In this document: piece by piece, positions 17,372 through 26,488 of the stretch
How positions within the stretch are numbered: the first letter of the stretch is position 1
Layout of the letters: every line of letters starts with the position of its first letter
DNA from: JASJCL01 sp050291585
GTDB taxonomy: Bacteria > Desulfobacterota > Desulfobacteria > Desulfobacterales > Desulfosarcinaceae
Length of the DNA stretch: 64,000 nucleotides
Reading direction: 5' to 3'
NCBI GenBank assembly: GCA_050291585.1
Contig: JBNKKA010000001.1
Location: 15,267-79,266 of the forward strand
Program-made: the position numbers and the translations under genes
Notes under the pieces: model-generated
Seen by the model: the letters and a program-made list of their open reading frames with translations, nothing else
What the model was told of the DNA's origin: nothing
The model's database searches: none

Positions 17372-19921
17372 ATGCGACATATTCAGACCTATCAAGTATT
17401 TCCCAAAATCCCCAAATCCCTTCGTTTTCTGGAGGTACTTTCGCGCAACCTGTGGTGGTCGTGGAAACGGGATGTCATCGAGCTCTACCGACGAGTGGAC
17501 CCACGCCTGTGGGAGCAATCGGGTCAAAACCCCATCGCCTTCGCCACCCTCATCCCCCAGGAACGCTTTGAGGAGCTCGCCAAGGACGACAGCTTTCTGG
17601 CCCACCTGGATCGGGTTAAACAGGCGTATAAGACCCGTGTGCTAGCACCCGGGTACCGCTCCACTTCACCCTTCGGCTCGGCAGGTACAATCGCCTATTT
17701 TTCCATGGAGTTCGGCATCCATGAAAGCCTGCCCCTGTTCTCCGGTGGATTGGGTGTGTTGGCCGGCGATCATCTCAAGTCGGCCTCGGCCCTCAACCTG
17801 CCTTTGGTGGGGGTGGGACTGCTCTATCGCGAGGGCTATTTCCGTCAGTATCTCAATGAGGAGGGCTGGCAGCAGGAACGCTATCCGCGCACCGATCTCT
17901 ACCACCTGCCCCTGGCCCGCGAGAAGGATAAAAACGGCAACGATCTGGTGCTCCAGGTGGCCGGTCCCAGCGGCGATATCCTTGCCCAGGTCTGGCGCAT
18001 TAAAATCGGCCGAATTCCCCTGATCCTGCTGGATACCAATCTTCAGGACAACCCTCCGGAGATCCGTGACATCACCGCCCGGCTCTACGGCGGAGACCCC
18101 CCTGTACGGCTGGCCCAGGAAGTCCTCCTGGGCATCGGGGGACTGCGGGCCCTGGCGGCCCTCAACATCCAGCCGACGGTCTGCCACATGAACGAGGGCC
18201 ATTGCAGCTTCGTGGGGTTGGAGCGCATCGCCCAAATCATGGATCACCATGAGGTCAGCCTCAAAACCGCCCTGGAGGTGATTCCGCGCACCACCATCTT
18301 CACCACCCATACCCCGGTGGCGGCCGGTCACGACAGCTTCCCCGCAGATCTGGTGCGACCCTATCTCAAGCCTTACGAAGATCGCCTCGACATGCCGGTG
18401 GAAAAGATACTCGCCTGGGGTCAACCGGAGGGCGCTGGGCCCGAGGGCAATTTCTCCATGTTCGTGCTGGGCCTGCGCAACGCCCAATACATCAACGGCG
18501 TCAGCCGCTTACACGGAGAGGTGGCCCGCAAGATGTGGGACCATGTCTGGCCCCGACGCATCGGTTCGGATGTGCCCATCACCCATGTGACCAACGGCAT
18601 CCACATCGGCTCCTTTGTCTCACCGGAAATGGCCCATATGTTCGAGCGTTACCTGGGGCCGGAGTGGCATGAGGGCAGCCAGCGCAGTGAAAATGTGGCC
18701 CGCATCGGTGCCATCTATGACGAAGAGTTGTGGCGCGCCCACGAGCTGAGCCGTTCGCGCCTCATCCGCGGCGTGCGCAAGATGATGATCCGCCAATACG
18801 CCCGCCGCAATGCACCCTCCGCGACCATGCGCGAGATGGAGACCGTCCTGGATCAGGATGCACTGACCATCGGTTTTGCCCGCCGTTTCGCCACCTACAA
18901 ACGCGCCAACCTACTCCTAAGGAATCCCGACCGCCTGACCGCCATCCTCAACGCACAGGACAAGCCGGTGCAGTTTATCTTTGCCGGCAAGGCCCATCCC
19001 CGCGACAATGAAGGCAAGGCGCTGATCCAGAATCTGATCCAGTTTGCCCGCAAGACAGAAATGCGGCACAAGCTGGTGTTCATCGAAGACTATGACATGA
19101 ACATCGCCCGCCTTTTGGTTCAGGGTGTCGATGTCTGGCTCAATACGCCCAGGCGCCCCATGGAGGCGTGTGGCACCTCGGGGATGAAGGCCGCCATCAA
19201 CGGCGTCCTCAACCTGAGCATTTTAGATGGCTGGTGGTGCGAGGGTTACAGCCCGGAACGGGGCTGGGCGATCGGCAACGGTGAAGAGTACGAGGATCCC
19301 GAATACCAGGACAGTGTCGAGAGCCAGGCCCTTTATAATTTGCTGGAAAACGATGTGATCCCCTGCTTCTATGACAGGTCCGACGGCAACATGCCCCTGA
19401 ACTGGCTGCTTCGCATGAAGGCCTCCATGCAGATGGCCATGGCCGACTTCTGCAGCCACCGCATGGTCAACACCTACGCCCAGAATTTTTACGAAAAGGC
19501 CCATCGCCGCTTTGGAGAGCTTCTGGCCAATGGGGCGGCCGAAGCCGAGCAGCTCAGCGCGATCCACCAGCGCCTGCGCAGTCATTGGGCCGCCATCCGG
19601 GTTGACCCACCCCAGCGCGACGAGGACGGCCCCTTCCGGGTGAATGATAATTTCGCGGTCACCGCCACAGTGAATCTGGGGGAACTGAAACCGGAAGAGG
19701 TCCGCGTGGAACTGGCCTACGGGAATATCGTCGGTCTAGAGCGACTGGCCAACCGCAAGGTGACCCGTATGACGGTGGCCGAAGATTGGGGCAACGGCAA
19801 CTATCTCTACCGCTGCGAACTCATCTGCGATAACCCCGGGCGTTTCGGATTCACCGTGCGGGTGTCGCCCGAAGCGGATGACTGGATTCGCTACACGCCG
19901 GGCCTGATTACGTGGGCGTAA
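17372..19921 (+). CDS. glgP: Alpha-glucan (glycogen) phosphorylase
   Basis: This 849-residue PLP enzyme cleaves terminal alpha-1,4 glucosyl units with phosphate to release glucose 1-phosphate. It belongs to the short phosphorylase group found in many bacteria and archaea. FSMEFGIHESLPLFSGGLGVLAGDH is the typical N-terminal block (given at about 108-132), HMNEGHCSF and FTTHTPVAAGHD follow, and the cofactor lysine is Lys606 in CGTSGMKAAING. The last 100 residues form a beta-rich tail also seen in relatives. The ATG at 17372 follows GAGGAG with 7 bases of spacing; the open frame upstream lacks similarity. It works with the debranching enzyme upstream in glycogen breakdown. Confidence 0.93.
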   Translation: MRHIQTYQVFPKIPKSLRFLEVLSRNLWWSWKRDVIELYRRVDPRLWEQSGQNPIAFATLIPQERFEELAKDDSFLAHLDRVKQAYKTRVLAPGYRSTSPFGSAGTIAYFSMEFGIHESLPLFSGGLGVLAGDHLKSASALNLPLVGVGLLYREGYFRQYLNEEGWQQERYPRTDLYHLPLAREKDKNGNDLVLQVAGPSGDILAQVWRIKIGRIPLILLDTNLQDNPPEIRDITARLYGGDPPVRLAQEVLLGIGGLRALAALNIQPTVCHMNEGHCSFVGLERIAQIMDHHEVSLKTALEVIPRTTIFTTHTPVAAGHDSFPADLVRPYLKPYEDRLDMPVEKILAWGQPEGAGPEGNFSMFVLGLRNAQYINGVSRLHGEVARKMWDHVWPRRIGSDVPITHVTNGIHIGSFVSPEMAHMFERYLGPEWHEGSQRSENVARIGAIYDEELWRAHELSRSRLIRGVRKMMIRQYARRNAPSATMREMETVLDQDALTIGFARRFATYKRANLLLRNPDRLTAILNAQDKPVQFIFAGKAHPRDNEGKALIQNLIQFARKTEMRHKLVFIEDYDMNIARLLVQGVDVWLNTPRRPMEACGTSGMKAAINGVLNLSILDGWWCEGYSPERGWAIGNGEEYEDPEYQDSVESQALYNLLENDVIPCFYDRSDGNMPLNWLLRMKASMQMAMADFCSHRMVNTYAQNFYEKAHRRFGELLANGAAEAEQLSAIHQRLRSHWAAIRVDPPQRDEDGPFRVNDNFAVTATVNLGELKPEEVRVELAYGNIVGLERLANRKVTRMTVAEDWGNGNYLYRCELICDNPGRFGFTVRVSPEADDWIRYTPGLITWA

Positions 19922-19971
19922 CGCCCCAAGCTTGACGCCCAATGCGTAACGCCCGAAGCTTGACGCCCAAT
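19916..19971 (+). repeat. 28-bp tandem duplication at the glgP stop codon
   Basis: Two copies of a 28-base unit, 19916-19943 and 19944-19971, differ at one base. The first copy contains the glgP stop codon; the second lies just after it. It looks like a recent slippage or unequal-exchange duplication and keeps the frame end intact. Confidence 0.8.
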
Positions 19972-20047
19972 AAAGTCGACACCCAGCCTTGGAATAGGCC
20001 CATCGGCCCCTTCAGGGCCGGACCTTTGAAAACCCATGGAGGGATCG

Positions 20048-21559
20048 ATGGCTGCTGCCAGGAAAAACCCCCGCGTCCTCGTGGTCACCCCCGAGGTCAC
20101 CTATCTGCCTGACCGCATGGGCAGCTACTCCAGCTATCTGACCGCCAAAGCCGGTGGCCTGGCTGACGTGTCGGCGGCCCTGATCACTGCACTTTTCGAG
20201 CAGGGTGCCGATGTACACGTTGCCCTGCCCGATTACCGCAGCCTCTTCTCCGACCGCTTGACCCCTTTTCTGCGCAAGGAGCAGCGGACTATCCGCAGCG
20301 TCATGCCGGACGACCGCCTCCATCTGGCCGAGGACCGGGCATTTTTCTACCTCAACCGGGTCTACTCCAACTATTCCGGTGTAAACACCAAGCTGGCCCT
20401 GGCCTTCCAACGCGAGGTGATCAACAACATCGTCCCCCGGGTGCAGCCCGACCTGATCCACTGCAACGATTGGATGACGGGCCTGATCCCCGCCATGGCG
20501 CGCCAGATGGAGGTCCCCTGTCTGTTCACGATCCACAACATCCACACTGTGCGGGCCATTCTGGATCATATCGAAGACCGTGGCATCGACGCCGCTTACT
20601 TCTGGCAACACCTCTACTACCAACATATGGCCACCGAGTATGAAGCGATTCGCAGCAGCAACCCCGTCGATTTTCTGGTGAGCGGGGTCTTCGCCGCCCA
20701 CTTCGTTAACACGGTTAGCCCTCGTTTTCTGGAAGAGATCGTCGCCGGTCACCATGACTTCGTGGAGCCGCCCCTGCGCCAGCAGTTGATCAACAAAGTT
20801 GAGGCGGAGTGTGCCGCCGGAATTCTCAACGCTCCTGATCCGGCCTTCAATCCGGCCAAAGACCCCCTCCTGTCGGCGCGCTACACCCCCGACATCCACC
20901 GCGAGGGCAAGCGCACCAACAAGCTCCAGCTGCAGAAAAAGCTCGGCCTGAGTGTGGATGAGAAGGCACCCATCTTCTACTGGCCATCCCGCCTAGACCC
21001 CGTACAAAAAGGTTGCGAGCTACTCGCGCAGATCTTCTACGAGGTCGTCTCGACCTATTGGAAAGACAACCTCCAGGTGGTCTTCGTGGCCACCGGAGAA
21101 TACCAGCCCATCTTCCGCGACATCGTGCGCTTTCATGACCTGTACAAACGGGTGGCGGTCTGCGACTTCAGCGAAGACCTCGAACACCTCAGCTACGGAG
21201 CGGCCGACTTTGTCCTCATGCCTTCGCGTTTCGAACCCTGCGGCCTGCCCCAGATGATCGCCCCCATCTACGGCGCTCTCACCGTGGCCCATGACACCGG
21301 CGGGCTGCACAACACCGTGGAACACTTGAACGTGGGGACCCACAGCGGCAACGGCTTCGTCTTCAAACACTACGACGCCAGGGGGCTCTTCTGGGGTATA
21401 AGCGAGGCGATGAACTTCTATCACCAGCCAGCGAAAGCCCGCGCCGTCGAGATAGGACGCATCATGCACCAGAGCGCAGAACGCTTCACCCATCAGGTAA
21501 CGGCCAAGAACTATATCGATCTGTATGAGAAGATGCTGGACCGGCCGTTGGTGGTGTGA
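20048..21559 (+). CDS. glgA: Glycogen synthase (GT5)
   Basis: This 503-residue retaining glycosyltransferase extends alpha-1,4-glucan chains. The N-terminal donor/acceptor loop has TAKAGGLADVSAAL, matching the KxGGL motif of GT5 synthases. LIHCNDWMTGLIP gives the conserved HxxDW-like segment, and the C-terminal domain has PSRFEPCGLPQMIAPIYG and HDTGGLHNTV with the catalytic Glu of the E-x7-E type motif. The ATG at 20048 is chosen because GGAGG lies just before it; the ATG at 20036 is 4 codons earlier. It follows glgP by 126 bp. Bacterial GlgA normally uses ADP-glucose; galU nearby raises the possibility of UDP-glucose use, which sequence alone cannot settle. Confidence 0.92.
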   Translation: MAAARKNPRVLVVTPEVTYLPDRMGSYSSYLTAKAGGLADVSAALITALFEQGADVHVALPDYRSLFSDRLTPFLRKEQRTIRSVMPDDRLHLAEDRAFFYLNRVYSNYSGVNTKLALAFQREVINNIVPRVQPDLIHCNDWMTGLIPAMARQMEVPCLFTIHNIHTVRAILDHIEDRGIDAAYFWQHLYYQHMATEYEAIRSSNPVDFLVSGVFAAHFVNTVSPRFLEEIVAGHHDFVEPPLRQQLINKVEAECAAGILNAPDPAFNPAKDPLLSARYTPDIHREGKRTNKLQLQKKLGLSVDEKAPIFYWPSRLDPVQKGCELLAQIFYEVVSTYWKDNLQVVFVATGEYQPIFRDIVRFHDLYKRVAVCDFSEDLEHLSYGAADFVLMPSRFEPCGLPQMIAPIYGALTVAHDTGGLHNTVEHLNVGTHSGNGFVFKHYDARGLFWGISEAMNFYHQPAKARAVEIGRIMHQSAERFTHQVTAKNYIDLYEKMLDRPLVV

Positions 21560-21603
21560 GAGTGATGGCGCCTCCGGCAATTGATCCTGCCCGGTGACAT
21601 CAC

Positions 21604-23427
21604 TTACTGGGAAGCCGTCAGATCTATGGACAGCGGGTCGCTCGCAAGACCGGCACCATCGATCATGACGATCTCCAGGGAGACCTCCGCTCTGGGATCA
21701 CAATAGCTCAATTCAAGCGAACCACCGGCCCCATCACCGTTGGCCGTCAGCCAAGTCCAGAGCCACACAACCCCATTGACTGTGACATCGGCCCCGTCAC
21801 TCTCGGCTGCATCTCCATCGGGATCATCGTAGTTGAAGAAGACATTGTAAGCGTATCCGGAAAAGGTCTCGCCGCTGCTGCGGATGCAGTTATCAAAATA
21901 GCCCAGATACTCGTGCTGAATGCCGGAGATCGCCGGAGGGCTTGGCTCGAGAAGAACGGTCAGTTCATAAGCCCCGGTTTCACTTTCAAAACTCCCCACC
22001 GCCACATAATAGGTGCCTGCCGGCAGCGTCTGCTGGATTAGAAAATTCAGATTCGTATCATTGGGATCGTCATTAGAATCGATCTCGGTTCCGCTCGAAT
22101 CCAGCAGCCATCCCATGGTATCCGTGCTGCCCTCGGTGTAAATGCTGACCGTACGACCGCTGCTCAACTCGAATCGGAATAGATCGGTATCGTCGCCACA
22201 CTCGATCGCCCCCTGGACGGCGCTATTGGTGGAAATCGCGACCGCGGTTGCCACCCTGTCGCCATAATCATCACCGGCGGGACACTCCGAATAATCAAAC
22301 TGCAAATCGTAGGAATTGGCGTCGGACTCATCTACCAACGCGACCCCTACATAGTATGAGGTGCCAGCATAGGTGCTGAGATCAAAAGCGATGCTTTCAT
22401 TGTCATCGGTAGAGAGCGCTTCGGCTAAAAGGGTGCCATCGGAGGAGAACAGGGCGATATCGATATCGCCATCGGCATGGGTATGGTAGCAGTCCACATA
22501 GAGCCATACAACGTCAGCGTTGAGGTCAATTCGATAGAAATCCACGCTATCTTCAGAATTGACGATACCCAATCCATCTATTTCCGATAAAAGCAGGCCC
22601 CTGCTCCCCGTGAGATCGTAGGCCGATTCCAAGGTGTCGTTTTCCTCATAAGCATCATCAGGAAGAGGCGTGAAATAAGACGACGTCGTAAAACGATAGA
22701 TGTTGTCAGGGGAAAGATAACCGGTCATTCCATCAATGTTGAGGGGAATCACCCGCCACCAGTACTGAGTTTCGGGCTGGATTACATCGTTTGTGACGGT
22801 ATGAGATAAATCTGGAGTGAGTTCGTCAATTATCCGAACCGAAAAGTCGGCCGACTCTGAAACCTGGAGTCGGTAGTTCGTCGCTCCAATCGTTTCATCC
22901 CAGCTGAAGGCGATGTTTTCCGGGCTGACATTGACCGCATTATGGGCCGGCGCATGGCCAGAGGTCTCAAACCGAGAGGCGACCACCGCACCGATATCAT
23001 TGACGCCACGTTGAACCGTAATACCTATTCGTTCAGCGCAGTATGTCGTCTCCTCGTTCGAATTATATCCAATAACGGTAAGTCTGTAGTTACTTCCCAC
23101 CGGCACGTCGGAAAGTGTACCATGGCCACTCCAGCAGTCCCAATTCGCTTCCGGCCGCTTGGTGTTTGCGCCATTGGTAATCTGAGCGGTGACCTCGACG
23201 ACCTCATTGTCGCCGTTGCCACAAACAAATCGGGGTTGAGCTGAACTGGGGCCATCATTGTCCTCCCAGATGACGCTGAAAGCGATGGACCCGACCGCAT
23301 CCACATCACGGTTCCGGGAATCGGGGGTATCTGCGCAGCCAGCGAGCGCCGTGAGAAGCAGACAACCCAGAGCACCTGCACCCAACCCCCTAGACAACAA
23401 CCCCAACTGCAGAAAAAGACGTCCCAT
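21604..23427 (-). CDS. Lipoprotein with fibronectin-like and pre-peptidase C-terminal domains
   Basis: This 607-residue protein has a lipoprotein signal with lipobox LAGC and Cys31 as the modified residue; the next residue is Ala, so outer-membrane sorting is expected. After it comes a domain of about 110 residues (GSIAFSVIWE... PVGSNYRLTVIG... GITVQRG) that I also see in the lipoprotein at 29375-32353. A fibronectin III-like domain follows (about 160-255, NYRLQVSESADFS, YWWRVIP), then two pre-peptidase C-terminal-like beta-sandwiches (about 270-385 and 395-495), with DSVDFYRIDL and AGTYYVAVGSFESETGAYEL. No enzyme domain is present. GAGGAAAAATG marks the start. It is convergent with glgA and probably acts at the cell surface as a binding protein. 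Confidence 0.82.
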   Translation of the reverse strand: MGRLFLQLGLLSRGLGAGALGCLLLTALAGCADTPDSRNRDVDAVGSIAFSVIWEDNDGPSSAQPRFVCGNGDNEVVEVTAQITNGANTKRPEANWDCWSGHGTLSDVPVGSNYRLTVIGYNSNEETTYCAERIGITVQRGVNDIGAVVASRFETSGHAPAHNAVNVSPENIAFSWDETIGATNYRLQVSESADFSVRIIDELTPDLSHTVTNDVIQPETQYWWRVIPLNIDGMTGYLSPDNIYRFTTSSYFTPLPDDAYEENDTLESAYDLTGSRGLLLSEIDGLGIVNSEDSVDFYRIDLNADVVWLYVDCYHTHADGDIDIALFSSDGTLLAEALSTDDNESIAFDLSTYAGTSYYVGVALVDESDANSYDLQFDYSECPAGDDYGDRVATAVAISTNSAVQGAIECGDDTDLFRFELSSGRTVSIYTEGSTDTMGWLLDSSGTEIDSNDDPNDTNLNFLIQQTLPAGTYYVAVGSFESETGAYELTVLLEPSPPAISGIQHEYLGYFDNCIRSSGETFSGYAYNVFFNYDDPDGDAAESDGADVTVNGVVWLWTWLTANGDGAGGSLELSYCDPRAEVSLEIVMIDGAGLASDPLSIDLTASQ

Positions 23428-23900
23428 TTTTCCTCCTCAATCGCCCCACTGTCATTGACAGCCGCTAAGATTGCACCGAGAAGGACTGCCAACAGCTATT
23501 GATGTCGGATTGAGGCGGCTTTCGTCATCAGCCGCATCAAGGGAGCAGAGATCGGATCTGCGGACGATATGAGGAGATTTGAAAGCGGTGCATCCGGGCA
23601 AATCACAACTCAAGAGGTCCCGGTCAGGGGAAAATGCGGGGAGCATACGCAGTATGCCATACGCCGCCCACATCCAGGGTCTACTATAGGCAGGTGCAGC
23701 GGCGTAAATGTCAAACCTTGGCGGTGGGCGCACTCCGTCTCAATCCAGGCGGCTAGCACCCCCGCATAGTCTGAGTATAGGTGGCTCTTAATCCGGTGTC
23801 AATCTTCGCGCTAGCACCGGGTCGCGCCTCCAGATATGCTCCCGCGGATCTCGCAAGCAGATATCGGGAAAAGCTCGACCACCGGCGTTTGCCCTGTGCT
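23428..23900. other. Gene-free stretch upstream of the surface lipoprotein
   Basis: This 473-bp interval lies between two minus-strand genes. I see no gene. A short inverted repeat, GCATAC-GCA-GTATGC (23643-23657), is the only structure noted. The open frames in it have no ribosome sites and unlikely composition. It probably contains the promoter of the lipoprotein gene and the end of the VWA-FHA transcript. Confidence 0.4.
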
Positions 23901-26012
23901 TTAGTCCGCCTTCGCCACCAGTCCCGTGTGGATCGATGACAAGATGCGCCCTTGCTCATCGAACACCAGACCGAGCATATCCACCTCTCTCGGAGTCAGG
24001 AACTCGACAGACATGATCTCCACTGGATGATCCCCCTCCCCAGCCGGAACGATGGACAGACTGATCCAGGGCGTCTCCTTCCAGCCGTAGCTGATCATGC
24101 AAAGGGTGTCGCATCCGGGCTGCTGCTGGACCTCCTTATCCAGGACTGTCTCCAGAAAGCTCAAGAAGCCACCGTGGGCCTCCTCGAACCAGGCGGCGGC
24201 CTGTTGGGGCGGCACCGGCAACTGGCAGAGCTTATATGCGATGGGTGGACGATGGAGGACGTCGCTGGCAAAGAAGGCCCCGGTTGCGTCGTCATCCAGG
24301 TGATTGCTGACCTTGGCCGCGAGGAGATTCTGGGTAAAGGGATCCAGGTAGTCCTCGACAAACTTGGCAAAGGGTGCCCCCATGCCCGCAACCTGTTCGA
24401 GCTGCCGGTTCAACACGGTGCTGAAATGGCTTCCCATCTCCTCCGCCGGCAGGGGGTTCTCCGGGGGGGGCTGTGAGAAGGATTCCGCTGGCAGGGACAT
24501 GCTGGAGAGCATCACGGTTTGATCGTCCGGGATACGATCCAGGCGCATGAAACGAAAGTCGAAATCGGCAAACTTGATCGTGTCGCCCGTCTTGAGGTGC
24601 CTGGGGACATCCGCCTCCAGGCGGATGCCATTAACGAAGCTGCCGTTAGTGCTGCGGTAATCCTCGATCTCAAAGCAGTCGCGCTCAAAGGTGATGCAGG
24701 CGTGAAAGCCCGATATGGTCGCTTGATTGATGACAACGTCGTTGCGCGGATCCCGACCGATGGTGGTCTGCATCTTCTCGATCAGAAGGGGGCCCTCGCC
24801 ACCTGAACTGGCTTGCCCCAGGTCGATCAGCTGGGCTTCGGGAACTTTGACGGCCGGCTCATCCCCCTCCTTGGCGCCGGGGAGGAACTCGAGGATGCGG
24901 CTGGTCAAAGGCCCCCGGGCGCCTCTGAGCTTCAACACCATGTAGAACAACACCGAGATGAGCAGCAACGCGATGATGAAAAGCGGCAGGTAGATCTTCC
25001 ACATGCCCCGCAGGGCCACTGCTCCGGCCGTCTTGTCAGCTATATTCTGATTTGCCTGCTCGGCCGTCGCCCCTTCGCTCCCTGCGGTTGTCGGTGGCAG
25101 TGACTCTTCAGGCTTCCGGCTTTCGCGCTGCTGCATGGTGGCCTCTGCGGCCGCTTCCATGGAGGCGCGCTTCTGAGCCGCCTGCTCAGCGGCCTTAGCT
25201 GCGTCAATCGCCACTATTTGATCGGCGATGGATGTAAAAGCCGCCTCCATACCGGCTGCATCGAGAGCGCGATAATAGGTGCCCTCGGTCTTCATGGCCA
25301 AGGATTGGATCAATTGAAAATCCGCATGTTCGGTAAAGGCGACCCCAAAGATGCGGATCCCCGCTTTACGGCTCTCCGCCGTCAAATCCTCCCGCAACCA
25401 TCTCGTCTTCTCGGCATCCGACTGGGCCGAACCGGTGTCCACGATGCCATCGGTGAGGAAAATTATGCTCTTGGAAGCATTGTCTCTGCCATAGGTTCGC
25501 AGCTCATAAATCGCCCGCTCGATGCCAGCCGGGCTATTGGTCCGCTGTCCCCGGTAATTCACTTTCTCCAGGCTGCCTTTAAGGCGCAACATCGACTCAC
25601 CGGTGGCTACTTCCAGGAGCGGCGTTATCAGGTTTGCCTGACTATCAAACAACACGATCCCGCAACGATCCTGGGCTTGGAGCTGGTCCAGAAAATGGGT
25701 GACGGCCCGTTTGGTAGTGAAATCGGGATCATTTTTTTTCATGCTCCCCGAATTGTCGATGACAAAAATAAGGTCCTTGGGGGTAGTGCTCGCTGCAGGG
25801 TTTTGTGTCGTGGGGAGTATGGTTGACAGGGCATCTTTAGGACCACTTTTACTGGCAATATCCTGCGTGGAGGCAGCATAAGAGCCATCTGCCGAGACCT
25901 GGATGTCGGAAGCCTCGGCGAGGGGTACGACCGTCAAAGATGCCACCAGCATCCATTTCACCAAGCACAAGAGAAACCCGCTGAAACCGACAGAACAGAA
26001 TCTTCTTTGCAT
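23901..26012 (-). CDS. Membrane VWA-FHA protein
   Basis: This 703-residue protein joins an external sensor to an internal phosphothreonine reader. A signal or anchor segment (about 10-32) is followed by a von Willebrand A domain (about 80-270) with intact metal site: DNSGS, the Thr of RTNSPAGIE, and LTDGIVDTG. A coiled, Ala/Glu-rich stretch leads to a membrane helix (about 340-362, IYLPLFIIALLLISVLFYMVL). An FHA domain follows (about 405-490): IGRDPRNDVVINQATISGFH and YRSTNGSFVNG keep the phosphothreonine-binding Arg, Ser, His and Asn. The last 200 residues are of unknown type. The ATG at 26012 follows GAGGG. Expected topology is VWA outside and FHA inside. It may read the kinase encoded at 35210. 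Confidence 0.87.
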   Translation of the reverse strand: MQRRFCSVGFSGFLLCLVKWMLVASLTVVPLAEASDIQVSADGSYAASTQDIASKSGPKDALSTILPTTQNPAASTTPKDLIFVIDNSGSMKKNDPDFTTKRAVTHFLDQLQAQDRCGIVLFDSQANLITPLLEVATGESMLRLKGSLEKVNYRGQRTNSPAGIERAIYELRTYGRDNASKSIIFLTDGIVDTGSAQSDAEKTRWLREDLTAESRKAGIRIFGVAFTEHADFQLIQSLAMKTEGTYYRALDAAGMEAAFTSIADQIVAIDAAKAAEQAAQKRASMEAAAEATMQQRESRKPEESLPPTTAGSEGATAEQANQNIADKTAGAVALRGMWKIYLPLFIIALLLISVLFYMVLKLRGARGPLTSRILEFLPGAKEGDEPAVKVPEAQLIDLGQASSGGEGPLLIEKMQTTIGRDPRNDVVINQATISGFHACITFERDCFEIEDYRSTNGSFVNGIRLEADVPRHLKTGDTIKFADFDFRFMRLDRIPDDQTVMLSSMSLPAESFSQPPPENPLPAEEMGSHFSTVLNRQLEQVAGMGAPFAKFVEDYLDPFTQNLLAAKVSNHLDDDATGAFFASDVLHRPPIAYKLCQLPVPPQQAAAWFEEAHGGFLSFLETVLDKEVQQQPGCDTLCMISYGWKETPWISLSIVPAGEGDHPVEIMSVEFLTPREVDMLGLVFDEQGRILSSIHTGLVAKAD

Positions 26013-26488
26013 ATCGCCCTCTATCAATGCTTCGTCGCCCGTGAATTGCAGAACGGTCATCAACCAATTGCGGCGAATCGCGCCCTCTTTTGCCAGCCGA
26101 TACTCCCTACGCTACCACCTAAGCAGGCAGACGTATGTGAATTGGATCACAAATTGAGCTAATAATTACAGGTGCCGGATACTTGTGGGGTCTGCTATCT
26201 CATTTTTATAGATCGACAATTGATCCAAGGTCAATCAGAGAAAGCCCGCATCACGGCTGGCCGTAGACTGAGATTGGCGGATGAGGCGCTAGTGGCGGCC
26301 TCGATTTCAATCGGAACTCCAAAAAAAACGCAAATCAACTGACCCCACTAGTTGCTCGAATTTGAGGCGATCAACAGCGTATACCGATTCGGGCAAGATG
26401 GTGAGTTCATGGTGTCATCCCTTATTGATTTGACTTCGAGCAGCGCCTATCGTAGCAAAAGTGCATCCAATAACCAAGCAGGAGCGTC
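26013..26488. other. Divergent control region of VWA-FHA and pseudo-caspase genes
   Basis: This 476-bp region separates two outward-facing genes of the signalling island and carries a perfect CRP-type palindrome (separate entry). A weak rightward pair, TTGACT near 26432 with TAGCAA 17 bases on, might serve the plus-strand gene. No coding sequence with a ribosome site is seen. Confidence 0.45.
26136..26151. promoter_or_regulatory. CRP/FNR-family consensus site
   Basis: TGTGA-ATTGGA-TCACA is a perfect match to the CRP half-sites TGTGA and TCACA with the standard 6-base spacer, inside AT-rich flanks. It lies 124 bp before the VWA-FHA start and 338 bp before the pseudo-caspase start. A Crp/Fnr-family regulator is the likely ligand; the exact member is unknown, and no clear -10 box at the usual distance was found. 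Confidence 0.55.

Noticed and set aside
23452..23733. 93-codon minus-strand open frame in the 23.4-23.9 kb gap
   Set aside because: No ribosome site, Pro/Cys-rich mixed composition and no domain; the interval is better read as non-coding.
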